Of a stretch of DNA of 55,454 bases, positions 29,185 through 37,556 are shown in pieces. The position numbers and the translations under genes were made by a program. The stretch is from Rhodococcoides kroppenstedtii (lineage in GTDB: Bacteria > Actinomycetota > Actinomycetes > Mycobacteriales > Mycobacteriaceae). The number at the start of each line of letters is the position of its first letter. Positions within the stretch are counted from its first letter, which is position 1. Location of the stretch: contig NZ_FOJN01000021.1 of NCBI RefSeq assembly GCF_900111805.1, positions 1-55,454 on the forward strand, in the 5' to 3' direction. The notes under the pieces are model-generated. The model saw only the letters and a program-made list of their open reading frames with translations. It was not told where the DNA came from and searched no databases.

Positions 29185-29501
29185 CGGACATGCTCCGTTC
29201 GCTCGTCGTGGGCGACGAGCGACACACACATCTCACCGAGAATCGAACAATGCTGCGCTGACGGCGACCGCGCGGTGCGGCCGCAGAAGTACGTGTGACT
29301 CGGTGTCCCCGACCGTGGTCGCTCCGTACGTGGTGGTGCTGGCTGACTTATCGGATGTAGTTCTCCCCGTCGGCGGTAACAGGACTCTTGGTCGGTAATT
29401 CGCGCCAGCCGGGGTGATGGATTGGTGACTTCTCACTTGTTTCGTCGGATTCGACCGGTGAATTGTTACATGAACGGGGACCGAACGACGTCCGAGGAGT
29501 A
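29185..29501. other. NRPS upstream region, no gene
   Basis: These 317 bp between the lnt stop and the NRPS start hold no supported gene. The part from about 29340 to 29510 is visibly richer in A and T than the surroundings, which suits a promoter region. I looked for an actinobacterial iron box (TTAGGTTAGGCTAACC-like) and saw none. No convincing -35/-10 pair stands out. The NRPS is probably transcribed from here rather than by read-through from lnt, but this is inference. Confidence 0.5.
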
Positions 29502-31106
29502 CTAGTCGTTTTTGTTCGGACCCGGTCCCGCTTCCCGCCGACGTCGCACCGTCCGCACGGCACCGACGACGGCCGCCGCAGCGCCGACGATCACCAGCAG
29601 CGCCTCGACTCGGGCACCCCACGTGGTCGCCGGGGTGAGGGTCGAGCGCACGCCGACGGTGGCGACGAGATGGTCGGCGTCGAACAGCGCGGTGCGGGAC
29701 GTCACCGTCCCGTCCGGGGCGACGATCGCGCTCACCCCACTCGTCGCGGCCACCACGACGGTCCGGGAGTGCTCGACCGCCCGCACCCGCGACATCGCCA
29801 ACTGCTGGTAGGTCATCTCGGTGTCGCCGAACGTGGCGTTGTTGGTGGGGACCGCGAGGATCTGCGCGCCGGCCGCCACCGCCTCGGCGGGGGCGCGGTC
29901 GAACGCCACCTCGTAGCAGGTGGCGACTCCGACGGCGAGCGCCACCGCATCGGCCTCACCGGACGCGCCGGCGTCGGGTAGATGCACGACGCCGTCGCCG
30001 CTGCCGGGGACGAAGTTGCCGGCCGAATCGGCGTAGGAGGAGAACAGCCGGAAGAAGCTCCGGTACGGCAGGTACTCGCCGAACGGTTGGACGATCTTCT
30101 TGTCGTGCCGCTCCCCCGGCCCGGCCGCACCGTCCCACACCAGAACGGAGTTGGTGCTGGTCCCGTCCGCGTTGGCGAGCACCGCACCCACCAGGATCGG
30201 CGCGCCGATCCGGACGGACGCGGCGGAGATCTCGTCCGCCGCGGTGCGGTCCCGCGTCGGATCGACGTCGGAGGCGTTTTCCGGCCACACGACCACGTCG
30301 GGACGTGGACTGCGCCCGGCGTCGACCTCGTCGGCCAGGCGCAGGGTCTCCCGGACGTGGTTGTCCAGCACTTGCCGTCGTTGCGCGTTGAAGTCGAGCC
30401 CGAGCCGGGGCACGCTGCCCTGGATGGCGGCGACGACGACCGTCCGGTCGCCGTCCGTCGGGCCGGCGAGCGTCGGCCGCAGGGCGAGGCCGACGGCCGG
30501 CACCGCGATCACGACGATCAGCCCGACGGCCACCGTCCGCCGACGTCCGGCGGACCGTCGGGATCGTCCCGGGGCCGCCGTCACCACCGCGGCGAGTGCG
30601 GTGCCCATCAGCGCCACCGCGAAGGACAGCAGCGGGGCTCCGCCCACCGCGGCGATCGGCAGCAGCACAGACTCGGACTGCCCGAACGCCAACCGACCCC
30701 AGGGGAACCCGCCGAACGGCACGGTGCTGCGCAGCCACTCGGTGGCGGACCAGGCGGCCGCGATCCACAGCGTCGCGAACGGCAACCGCGCCACGAGGAC
30801 GACGAGCACGCCGAACAGGGCGAGGAACATCGACTCGGCGACCGACAGCGCGATCCACGGCACCGGGCCGACGTACTCCCCGATCCACGGCAGCAGGGGC
30901 AGGAAGAAGCCGAGTCCGAACACGGCGCCGAGCAGAGCGCCCGCTCGTAGTCCCGGCGTGCGCCCGTCGCGTCCGGGCAGGGTCAGAGTCAGCACGACGA
31001 GAGCGATCGCCACCGGAGCGAGGAACCACAGGGTGCGCGGCGGGAAGGAGAGGAACAGGAGAACGCCGGCTGCGGCGGACGCGAGGATGCGGACGAGCAG
31101 GGTCAC
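29502..31106 (-). CDS. lnt: Apolipoprotein N-acyltransferase
   Basis: This 534-residue membrane enzyme adds the third acyl chain to the N-terminal Cys of lipoproteins at the periplasmic side. Six or so hydrophobic segments fill residues 1-190 (SFPPRTLWFLAPVAI, FGGFPWGRLAFGQ). The nitrilase-like domain follows with VVWPENASD (catalytic Glu), a KKIVQPFGEYLP segment (catalytic Lys and second Glu) and VATCYEVAF (Cys397). A last membrane helix lies near the C-terminus. The GTG start overlaps the amidohydrolase stop (GTGA). In M. tuberculosis the orthologue is the N-terminal half of Ppm1 (Rv2051c), fused to polyprenol-phosphate mannose synthase, and in other relatives that gene usually sits directly downstream. 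Here no such domain follows; the NRPS does. Confidence 0.93.
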   Translation of the reverse strand: MTLLVRILASAAAGVLLFLSFPPRTLWFLAPVAIALVVLTLTLPGRDGRTPGLRAGALLGAVFGLGFFLPLLPWIGEYVGPVPWIALSVAESMFLALFGVLVVLVARLPFATLWIAAAWSATEWLRSTVPFGGFPWGRLAFGQSESVLLPIAAVGGAPLLSFAVALMGTALAAVVTAAPGRSRRSAGRRRTVAVGLIVVIAVPAVGLALRPTLAGPTDGDRTVVVAAIQGSVPRLGLDFNAQRRQVLDNHVRETLRLADEVDAGRSPRPDVVVWPENASDVDPTRDRTAADEISAASVRIGAPILVGAVLANADGTSTNSVLVWDGAAGPGERHDKKIVQPFGEYLPYRSFFRLFSSYADSAGNFVPGSGDGVVHLPDAGASGEADAVALAVGVATCYEVAFDRAPAEAVAAGAQILAVPTNNATFGDTEMTYQQLAMSRVRAVEHSRTVVVAATSGVSAIVAPDGTVTSRTALFDADHLVATVGVRSTLTPATTWGARVEALLVIVGAAAAVVGAVRTVRRRREAGPGPNKND

Positions 31107-32683
31107 GAGGCGAACACCGTGACGCCGCGGTGGACCGTGCGCAGGCAGCGCGGGGCGCGGGCGGCGTCGTCGAGTCGCGGCAACGCGGGCACGCGCGAGC
31201 GGGGATCGGTCGACCACCGCTGCACCGAGTCCTTCGGGGCACTGACCACCAGCTCGTCGACGTCCCACACCGCGTAGCTCGCGGGCGCACCGGCCACCAG
31301 CGTGCCGGCGACACCGTCGCGGACTCCACCGGCGCGCCAGGCCCCGCGGGTGGCGGCGGCGAAGGCCGCGCGCGGGGAGATCGCGCTCCCCGCGGTCCGG
31401 TGGTGGACGGCGGCCCGGATGCCGGCCCACGGATCGAGCGGGGTCACCGGCGAGTCGGAGCCCAGCGCCAGCGACACCCCGGCGGACGCGAGGAGCGCGA
31501 GCGGGTTCAGCGCACGAGCGCGGTCGGCACCGAGACGGGTCGCGTACATCCCGTTCTCGCCGCCCCAGTAGGCGTCGAAGACCGGCTGCACGCTCGCAAC
31601 GATCCCGCGGGCGCCCAGCACGGCCGCGTGCTCGGGAGTGACCATCTCGAGGTGCTCGAGCCGGTGTCCTCGACCGGCGACGGCGGGCCCGCCGAGGTCG
31701 GCGGCGACGCGTTCGATCGCCTCGACGACGGCGCTCGTGGCGGCGTCGCCGATCACGTGGAACCCGGCCTGGACACCCGCACCCGTGCAGGCGGCGAGGT
31801 GGGCCGCGATCGCGTCCGTGTCGAGGTAGGACAGACCGTGTCCCGCGGCGTCGGAATACGGCTCGTGCAGCCACGCGGTGTGCGAGCCGATCGATCCGTC
31901 GACGAAGAGGTCTCCGCCCAGAGCGTGGGCGCCGGTGGCGGCCAGCAGATCCCGCGCCTCGTCGGCCGTGCGGACGGCCTCGCCCCAGTAGGCCCGGACT
32001 TCCACCCCGTGGTTCAGATCCAGCAGTTCCCGCAGGTCCTCGCGGCCGGACACGTCCGGCCCGGCGCACTCGTGCACGGCGACCACGCCGCGGGAGGCGG
32101 CGAGGTCGAGGGCGGCGACGCGGGCGCGGTGACGGTCGGCGGCGGTCAGCATCGCGCGTGCGGCGCGGCGCACGGCGTGATGGTCGTCCGCGACGACGGG
32201 CGCGTCGGAGGCGGCGTTCACCCCCGCGGCGCGTCGGAGCGCGGCCGAGCACACCGCCGAGTGGGCGTCGATGCGCGTGAGGTAGAGCGCGCGCCCCGGC
32301 GCCGCGTCCTCGAGTTCCGTGGTGGTCGGCGGCCGCTGCTCGGGCCACGCCGTCTCGTCCCAGTTCTGCCCCCAGAGCACGGCGTCCGCGTGCTCGGCGG
32401 CATACCGACGCACGCGGTCGAGGCACTCCGCCAGCGACGCGGCGGAGCCGAGGTCCAGTCCGATCAGGGCGAGACCGGTCGCCGTGGTGTGCACGTGCGT
32501 GTCGACGAAGGCGGGAGCGACGAACGCGCCGGCCAGGTCGACGATCTCGGCGTCCGGGTGCAGGGCGCGTGCCGGTCGGTCCTCGCCGATCCAGGAGACG
32601 GTGCCGTCGGTGACGGCCATGGCCGTCGCGTCCGGGTTGGTGGGGCTGTAGATCCGTCCGCCGACGAGGAGTTGCGTGCTCAC
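31103..32683 (-). CDS. YtcJ-like metal-dependent amidohydrolase
   Basis: This is a predicted 526-residue amidohydrolase-3 family protein. The metal-binding AFVDTHVHTTATG motif lies early, followed by VLWGQNWDETAWPE, GDLFVDGSIGSHTAWLHEPY, a HVIGDAATSAVVEAI helix, RGHRLEHLEM and LALGSDSPVTPLDPW near the end, the usual set of ligands for a TIM-barrel hydrolase. The substrate is unknown; members cleave formamides, ureas or cyclic amides. The GTG chosen gives VSTQLLVGG; an alternative GTG 21 bp upstream would add 7 residues. It overlaps lnt by 4 bp and sits 43 bp after fxsA. The same trio (Rv2053c-Rv2051c) occurs in M. tuberculosis. Confidence 0.82.
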   Translation of the reverse strand: MSTQLLVGGRIYSPTNPDATAMAVTDGTVSWIGEDRPARALHPDAEIVDLAGAFVAPAFVDTHVHTTATGLALIGLDLGSAASLAECLDRVRRYAAEHADAVLWGQNWDETAWPEQRPPTTTELEDAAPGRALYLTRIDAHSAVCSAALRRAAGVNAASDAPVVADDHHAVRRAARAMLTAADRHRARVAALDLAASRGVVAVHECAGPDVSGREDLRELLDLNHGVEVRAYWGEAVRTADEARDLLAATGAHALGGDLFVDGSIGSHTAWLHEPYSDAAGHGLSYLDTDAIAAHLAACTGAGVQAGFHVIGDAATSAVVEAIERVAADLGGPAVAGRGHRLEHLEMVTPEHAAVLGARGIVASVQPVFDAYWGGENGMYATRLGADRARALNPLALLASAGVSLALGSDSPVTPLDPWAGIRAAVHHRTAGSAISPRAAFAAATRGAWRAGGVRDGVAGTLVAGAPASYAVWDVDELVVSAPKDSVQRWSTDPRSRVPALPRLDDAARAPRCLRTVHRGVTVFAS

Positions 32684-32726
32684 GGGCCCAGTCTGCCCGT
32701 CCACGCGGAGGCGGCGGATCGTCGGG

Positions 32727-33272
32727 TCACCGCCCGTCGGACTCCGGGGTGGTGTCGATCACTGTGCCCTCGATCACCCGCGGGGTCGACTGCGGCCGGG
32801 GGTCGGTCGGCTCGGCCACGACGTCGCCGTCGATGACGACGTGACCGGACCGGAATCGGCTCCGCGTGGTCACCAGCCGACCCGACGCGACCAGGGTCTC
32901 GACGCGACGCGCGGCGATCCGCGCGACCACCGGCCGCAGGACCGCCCGGGTCAGCGGGATCATGAGCAGCAGGCCGAGAACGGACGACACCAGACCCGGG
33001 ATCAGCAGGAGCACCGACCCGATCGCGACCAGTGCGCCGTCGGTGACGGCGCCCGCGGAGGCGGCGGCGTCCGCCGGGCTGCGCGCCCGGCGCCCGTTCG
33101 CGGCGCGCAGTTCCCCGAGCACCCGCCGACCCTGGGATCGCATGGCGATCAGGCCCAGGACGGAGAGTCCGAGGACCGTCACCACGGTCCAGAGAATTCC
33201 GACGGACGAGGCCAGCCACACCAGGGCGGCGACCTCCACCACGAGGTACAGGACGAACGTGAGGAGCGGCAT
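32727..33272 (-). CDS. fxsA: FxsA family membrane protein
   Basis: This 181-residue protein has four hydrophobic segments, the first at residues 4-50 (FVLYLVVEVAALVWLASSVG, VTVLGLSVLGLIAMRSQG) and a second pair around 78-110 (GALVAIGSVLLLIPGLVSSV, LGLLLMIPLTRAVLRP). This arrangement and the RSQGRRVLGELR loop define the FxsA family, named for suppression of phage T7 exclusion in E. coli. The C-terminal 50 residues are hydrophilic and variable. The cellular role is unknown. It heads the fxsA-amidohydrolase-lnt unit and lies 53 bp downstream of the response regulator gene. Confidence 0.88.
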   Translation of the reverse strand: MPLLTFVLYLVVEVAALVWLASSVGILWTVVTVLGLSVLGLIAMRSQGRRVLGELRAANGRRARSPADAAASAGAVTDGALVAIGSVLLLIPGLVSSVLGLLLMIPLTRAVLRPVVARIAARRVETLVASGRLVTTRSRFRSGHVVIDGDVVAEPTDPRPQSTPRVIEGTVIDTTPESDGR

Positions 33273-33325
33273 GTCCGGTCAACGTCCGAGCGTCGTCTTT
33301 TTCTCCCGAGTCCCGTCCTCCCGGA

Positions 33326-33985
33326 TCAGGCGCCCGGCCGCACCAGCCCGCGCTCGTAGGCCAGGACCACGGCCTGGACCCGGTCGCGCAGGCCCAGCTT
33401 GGCCAGCACGCGGCCCACGTGGGTCTTCACGGTGGCCTCGGACAGGACCAGTTCGGCGGCGATCTCGGCGTTGGACTTTCCCGCGGCGATCAGCAGGAGC
33501 ACCTCGCGTTCGCGGTCGGTGAGCGAGTCGATCTCGGGACTCGGTCGAGGCTCGGCGGGGGGCTCGGCGATGAGGTTGCTCAGCAGCCGACGGGTCACAC
33601 GCGGCGAGACGACGGCGTCCCCGGCCGCGACGCTGCGGATCGCGGAGACCAGATCCTCCGGCGGCGTGTCCTTGAGCAGGAATCCGCTGGCACCCGCCCG
33701 CAGCGCGCCCAGTGCGTGCTCGTCGAGATCGAACGTGGTCATCACGACCACCCGGACGTCGGGGTGATCCGCCGTGATGCGCTCGGTGGCGCGGACCCCG
33801 TCGAGGCCCGGCATGCGCACGTCCATCAGCACCACGTCGGGACGGAGCCGCTCTACCGCCGAGAGGGCCGAGGCCCCGTCGGCGGCCTCGCCGACGACCT
33901 CGAGGTCGGCCTGCGCCCCGAGGACCATCGACAAGCCCATACGCATCAGTTCCTGATCGTCGACCACCAGCACCGACACCGTCAT
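33326..33985 (-). CDS. NarL/FixJ-family response regulator
   Basis: This 219-residue regulator has an N-terminal receiver domain (VLVVDDQELMRMGLSMVL; phospho-acceptor Asp55 in VVLMDVRMPGLDG; MTTFDLDEHALGALRAGASG with the conserved Thr and a Lys in FLLKDTPPEDL). A C-terminal LuxR-type helix-turn-helix follows: LTDREREVLLLIAAGKSNAE, then SEATVKTHVGRVLAKLGLRD. It is the partner of the histidine kinase just upstream on the same strand, with 13 bp between the kinase stop and this start. A start three codons earlier (MSGMTVSV) is possible. The signal and target genes are unknown. Confidence 0.92.
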   Translation of the reverse strand: MTVSVLVVDDQELMRMGLSMVLGAQADLEVVGEAADGASALSAVERLRPDVVLMDVRMPGLDGVRATERITADHPDVRVVVMTTFDLDEHALGALRAGASGFLLKDTPPEDLVSAIRSVAAGDAVVSPRVTRRLLSNLIAEPPAEPRPSPEIDSLTDREREVLLLIAAGKSNAEIAAELVLSEATVKTHVGRVLAKLGLRDRVQAVVLAYERGLVRPGA

Positions 33986-33998
33986 GCCGGACACCCTG

Positions 33999-35219
33999 TC
34001 ATGCCCCGAGACCCTTCTGCGCCGGGGTGTCCGCCGGATCGAGCGGCAGGACGGCGCGCACCCGCCAACCGCCGGCGGGGAGGGAGCCGGCCTGAAGGTC
34101 GCCCCCGAGCACGGCCACCCGTTCGCGCATGCCGATGACCCCGAATCCCGACCCGCTGCCGGCGAGTTCGACGCCCGGCACCGCGGTGTTAGGCGGCGGG
34201 GTCGCCCCCGGTCGGCGCGGGGTGTTGGTCACCGAGACCGTCACCGCGTCGTCCGCCCGCGTGACGACGACGGCCGCGCGCGGCCGATCCCCGCCGTGCC
34301 GGAGGGCGTTGGTGAGCGACTCCTGGACCACGCGGTGGACGCCGAGCGCGATCGACGGGGGCACGGCGTCGAGGTCGCCGGTCATCTCCATCGAGACGGT
34401 GAGTCCGGCCGCGCGCATCATCTCGACGACCCGGGCGAGGGCGGCCGTGCCGTACTCCGGGTGGGCGGTCCCGGCGTCGTCGGTGCGCAGGAGGGCGACG
34501 GTGCGACGCAGTTCGGCGAGGGCGGACCGGCCCGTGGCGGAGATGTTGCGCAGCGCGGCCTCGGCGCGGTCCGGGTCGGCGCGGAGGGCGTACCCGGCTC
34601 CGTCCGCCTGGACGATCATGACGCTGACCGCGTGGGCGACGACATCGTGGAGTTCGCGCGCGATGCGGGTGCGTTCGGCGGAGACGGCGTCGACGGCCCG
34701 CCGGTCCCGGTCGGCCTCCGCCACGGCGAGCCGGGCGCTGACCTCGGCGATGTACGCGCGGCGCGCGCCGAGGTAGGCGGCGGTGATCCAGGCGAGCAGG
34801 TAGAGCAGCAAGAAGAACGCGGTGAAGACGAAGTCCGTCCCGAGGACGAGCCGCGAGGCCAGTTCCGCCACGAGGAGCGCGGCCGCGTACAGGGCCGCGA
34901 GGCGCCGGTCTCGGTAGAGCACGAGCGTGTAGAGCATGACCACGGCGAAGAGCTGGCCCGGCGGCGGCGCGTCGGAGAACCGCACGATGCGGTCGGCGAC
35001 GATGCCGAGCACGAGCAGTGCATAGATCGCCCAGGCGCTCACCAGCGGGGCGCGGCGACGCCAGGCGAGGGCCGTCGCCAGCGCCAGGGCGAGGGCGACG
35101 GTGACCACGGGTTCACCGACGCCCGCCAGGCCGGTGAGCTCCAGCGCGAAGAGCGCGGCGGCGAGCAGGCCGTCCGCCGCGAACGGGTGGGACCGGAACC
35201 AGGTGGTGAGCGGGCGCAT
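33999..35219 (-). CDS. Sensor histidine kinase (HisKA_3, NarL-type)
   Basis: This 406-residue membrane sensor has about five hydrophobic segments in residues 15-150 with very short external loops, then a dimerisation and phosphoacceptor helix with ERTRIARELHDVVAHAVSVM (His191). A HATPase domain follows with VVQESLTNALRHGG, and a late GFGVIGMRERVAVLGG segment. The absence of a large extracytoplasmic domain suggests it senses something in or at the membrane, as in LiaS- or DesK-like kinases. It is co-transcribed with the response regulator that follows. It diverges from the TauE/SafE gene. Confidence 0.9.
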   Translation of the reverse strand: MRPLTTWFRSHPFAADGLLAAALFALELTGLAGVGEPVVTVALALALATALAWRRRAPLVSAWAIYALLVLGIVADRIVRFSDAPPPGQLFAVVMLYTLVLYRDRRLAALYAAALLVAELASRLVLGTDFVFTAFFLLLYLLAWITAAYLGARRAYIAEVSARLAVAEADRDRRAVDAVSAERTRIARELHDVVAHAVSVMIVQADGAGYALRADPDRAEAALRNISATGRSALAELRRTVALLRTDDAGTAHPEYGTAALARVVEMMRAAGLTVSMEMTGDLDAVPPSIALGVHRVVQESLTNALRHGGDRPRAAVVVTRADDAVTVSVTNTPRRPGATPPPNTAVPGVELAGSGSGFGVIGMRERVAVLGGDLQAGSLPAGGWRVRAVLPLDPADTPAQKGLGA

Positions 35220-35245
35220 CGGAGTCGAACTCTAGCTGTGATCGA

Positions 35246-36022
35246 ATGACCCGCATGGGAGTCGGTGACTGGTCGGTGCTGCTCTCGGCCGCCCTCGCCG
35301 CCGGCTGGGTGGACGCCGTCGTGGGCGGCGGTGGGTTGATCCTGCTGCCCGCCCTGTTGCTGGTGACCCCCGCGGCGACCACGCAGCAGACGATCCTCGC
35401 CACCAACAAGCTGGCCGCGGTGGCCGGGACGTCCGCCGCGGTGGTGACGTTCGCCCGCAAGGTCCCACTTCGGTGGCGGCTGATGGCGCCGGCCGGAATG
35501 CTCGCCGCGGCCGGGTCGGCGTGCGGGGCCGCGGTGGTCGGTCTGATCGACAAGGACCTCTTCGTCCCCATCGTGCTGGTCGTGCTGGTCGGTGTCGCGA
35601 TCCTGGTGACGGCGCGTCCGACGGTGGGGGTGGTGATCGGCGAGCCGCCCACCCGTCGTCGCATCACGGTCGTGGTGATCACGGCCGCGGTGGCCATCGG
35701 GTTCTACGACGGCATCCTCGGGCCGGGGACCGGAACGTTCCTCATCATCGCCTTCGCCACCCTGCTGGGGACCGAGTTCGTGCGCAGCGCGGCGATGGCA
35801 AAGGTGATCAACCTCGGGTCCAACCTCGGGGCACTGGCGTTCTTCTCGTTGACGGTCGACGTGTTGTGGGCGCTGGGCTTCGCCATGGCGGCGGCGAACG
35901 TCGCGGGGTCCGTAGTCGGATCGCGGATGGCGCTGGCGCGCGGCGCCGGCTTCGTGCGTGTCGTGCTGCTGGTGGTGGTCGTGGCTCTCGTCATCCGTCT
36001 CGGGTGGCAACAGTTCGGCTAG
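35246..36022 (+). CDS. TauE/SafE family sulfite/anion permease
   Basis: This 258-residue membrane protein has eight or so hydrophobic segments. The TauE/SafE fold is suggested by the repeated Gly-rich motifs, AAGWVDAVVGGGGLILLPAL near the N-terminus and IGFYDGILGPGTGTFLIIA at about residue 150, together with QTILATNKLAAVAGTSAAV. Members export sulfite, sulfoacetate or other small organic anions across the cytoplasmic membrane; the substrate here is unknown. The first ATG has TAGCTG about 10 bases before it, so it may be leaderless; MGVGDW three codons later is an alternative start. The TldD-like gene begins 1 bp after its stop. Confidence 0.8.
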   Translation: MTRMGVGDWSVLLSAALAAGWVDAVVGGGGLILLPALLLVTPAATTQQTILATNKLAAVAGTSAAVVTFARKVPLRWRLMAPAGMLAAAGSACGAAVVGLIDKDLFVPIVLVVLVGVAILVTARPTVGVVIGEPPTRRRITVVVITAAVAIGFYDGILGPGTGTFLIIAFATLLGTEFVRSAAMAKVINLGSNLGALAFFSLTVDVLWALGFAMAAANVAGSVVGSRMALARGAGFVRVVLLVVVVALVIRLGWQQFG

Positions 36023-36023
36023 C

Positions 36024-37556
36024 GTGACGCCGGTGAGAGACGTCGACGCCGATTTCCTGGCTCTCCCCCTGCACGCCCTCGCGGACGCGGCCCTCACCGC
36101 GGCCCGGGCGGCGGGCGCCACCCACGCGGATCTGCGCGTGCACCGCGTGCTCACGCAGTCCCTGCATCTGCGCGACGGCGCGGTGCAGTCGGCGGTCGAC
36201 GGCCGCGCGGTGGGCCTGGCCGTGCGCGTGGTCGTGGACGGCACGTGGGGGTTCGCGTCCGGTGCCGGGCTGCGCGTCGACGACGCGGTGGCGACGGCGA
36301 GCGCCGCGGTCCGGGTCGCGTTGGCGCTGCGGGATTTGAACCGGGACCCGGTGATCCTGGCGCCGGAGCCGGTGTACGAGAACGCCGTGCGGGTGAGCGA
36401 CTATGCGATCGACCCGTTCGAGGTGCCGACGGCGGAGAAGACCGACCTGCTGGCGGACTGGTCCGCTCGCCTGTCCGCGGCGGACGGGGTCGATCACGTG
36501 ACCGCGTCGGTGCAGCAGGTCAAGGAGCAGACGTTCTACGCCGATCTGGCGGGCTCCCGCATCACCCAGCAGCGCGTGCGACTGCACCCTCAGCTCGAGG
36601 CGGTGTCCGTGGGCGGGGACGCGGGGTTCGACTCGATGCGCACGCTCGCGCCGCCGACCGGTCGGGGCTGGGAGTACCTGGTGGGCGACGGCGCCGGCCC
36701 GGACGGTCTGTGGGACTGGGACGACGAGCTCGCGCGGATCCCGGACTGGTTGCGCGAGAAGATCGCCGCACCGGGGGTCGAGCCGGGACCGACGGATCTG
36801 GTGATCGACCCGACGAATCTGTGGCTGACCATCCACGAGTCGATCGGCCACGCCACGGAGTACGACCGCGCGATCGGTTACGAGGCGGCCTACGCGGGCA
36901 CGTCCTTCGCGACGCCCGATCGCCTCGGCACGCTGCAGTACGGCAGTCCGGTCATGCACGTCACCGCCGACCGCACCGAGCCGCACGGCCTGGCCACGGT
37001 GGGCTGGGACGACGACGGCGTGGCCGCGCAGTCGTGGGACCTGGTGCGGGACGGCGTCCTGGTGGGCTACCAGCTGGATCGCGTGTTCGCCCATCGTCTC
37101 GGACTGGACCGGTCCAACGGGTGCTCCTACGCCGACTCGGCGCAGCACGTGCCGATCCAGCGGATGGCCAACGTGTCGTTGCAGCCCGACCCGGCGATCG
37201 ATCGGACCGTCGACGATCTCATCGCCGACGTCGAGCGCGGCGTCTACGTCGTCGGGGACAAGTCGTGGTCGATCGACATGCAGCGCTACAACTTCCAGTT
37301 CACCGGCCAGCGCTTCTTCCGCATCGAGAACGGCCGGCTGGCGGGTCAGGTCCGCGACCTCGCGTACCAGGCGACGACGACGGAGTTCTGGGGCTCGATG
37401 GAGGCGGTCGGCGGACCGTCGACGTGGCGTCTCGGTGGCGCCTTCAACTGTGGCAAGGCCCAACCCGGTCAGGTGGCGGCGGTCTCCCACGGGTGCCCGG
37501 CCGCGCTGTTCCGCGGCGTGAACGTCCTCAACACCAGAACGGAGGGTGACCGATGA
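36024..37556 (+). CDS. tldD: TldD-like metallopeptidase
   Basis: This 510-residue protein is a TldD-family subunit. In E. coli TldD and TldE (PmbA) form a zinc-dependent peptidase that unfolds and trims small peptides, including microcin B17 precursor and the CcdA antitoxin. The active-site HExxxH motif is present as HESIGHATEYD (His271, Glu272) with the following AIGYEAAYAGTSF, and the C-terminal fold carries VVGDKSWSIDMQRYNFQF and HGCPAALFRGVNVLNT. The GTG at 36024 is 1 bp after the permease stop; a second GTG three codons later is equally possible. The next gene overlaps it by 4 bp and encodes the partner. No RiPP precursor is visible nearby, so the substrate is unknown. Confidence 0.88.
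   Translation: MTPVRDVDADFLALPLHALADAALTAARAAGATHADLRVHRVLTQSLHLRDGAVQSAVDGRAVGLAVRVVVDGTWGFASGAGLRVDDAVATASAAVRVALALRDLNRDPVILAPEPVYENAVRVSDYAIDPFEVPTAEKTDLLADWSARLSAADGVDHVTASVQQVKEQTFYADLAGSRITQQRVRLHPQLEAVSVGGDAGFDSMRTLAPPTGRGWEYLVGDGAGPDGLWDWDDELARIPDWLREKIAAPGVEPGPTDLVIDPTNLWLTIHESIGHATEYDRAIGYEAAYAGTSFATPDRLGTLQYGSPVMHVTADRTEPHGLATVGWDDDGVAAQSWDLVRDGVLVGYQLDRVFAHRLGLDRSNGCSYADSAQHVPIQRMANVSLQPDPAIDRTVDDLIADVERGVYVVGDKSWSIDMQRYNFQFTGQRFFRIENGRLAGQVRDLAYQATTTEFWGSMEAVGGPSTWRLGGAFNCGKAQPGQVAAVSHGCPAALFRGVNVLNTRTEGDR

Noticed and set aside
29185..29501. Iron box for siderophore control of the NRPS
   Set aside because: No sequence close to the DmdR/IdeR 19-bp consensus was seen.
29233..29622. 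Small minus-strand frame between lnt and the NRPS
   Set aside because: It overlaps the lnt 3' end, has no ribosome site and its composition is that of non-coding DNA.
30596..32836. 746-codon plus-strand frame across lnt and the amidohydrolase
   Set aside because: It crosses two well-supported minus-strand genes and shows no protein family.
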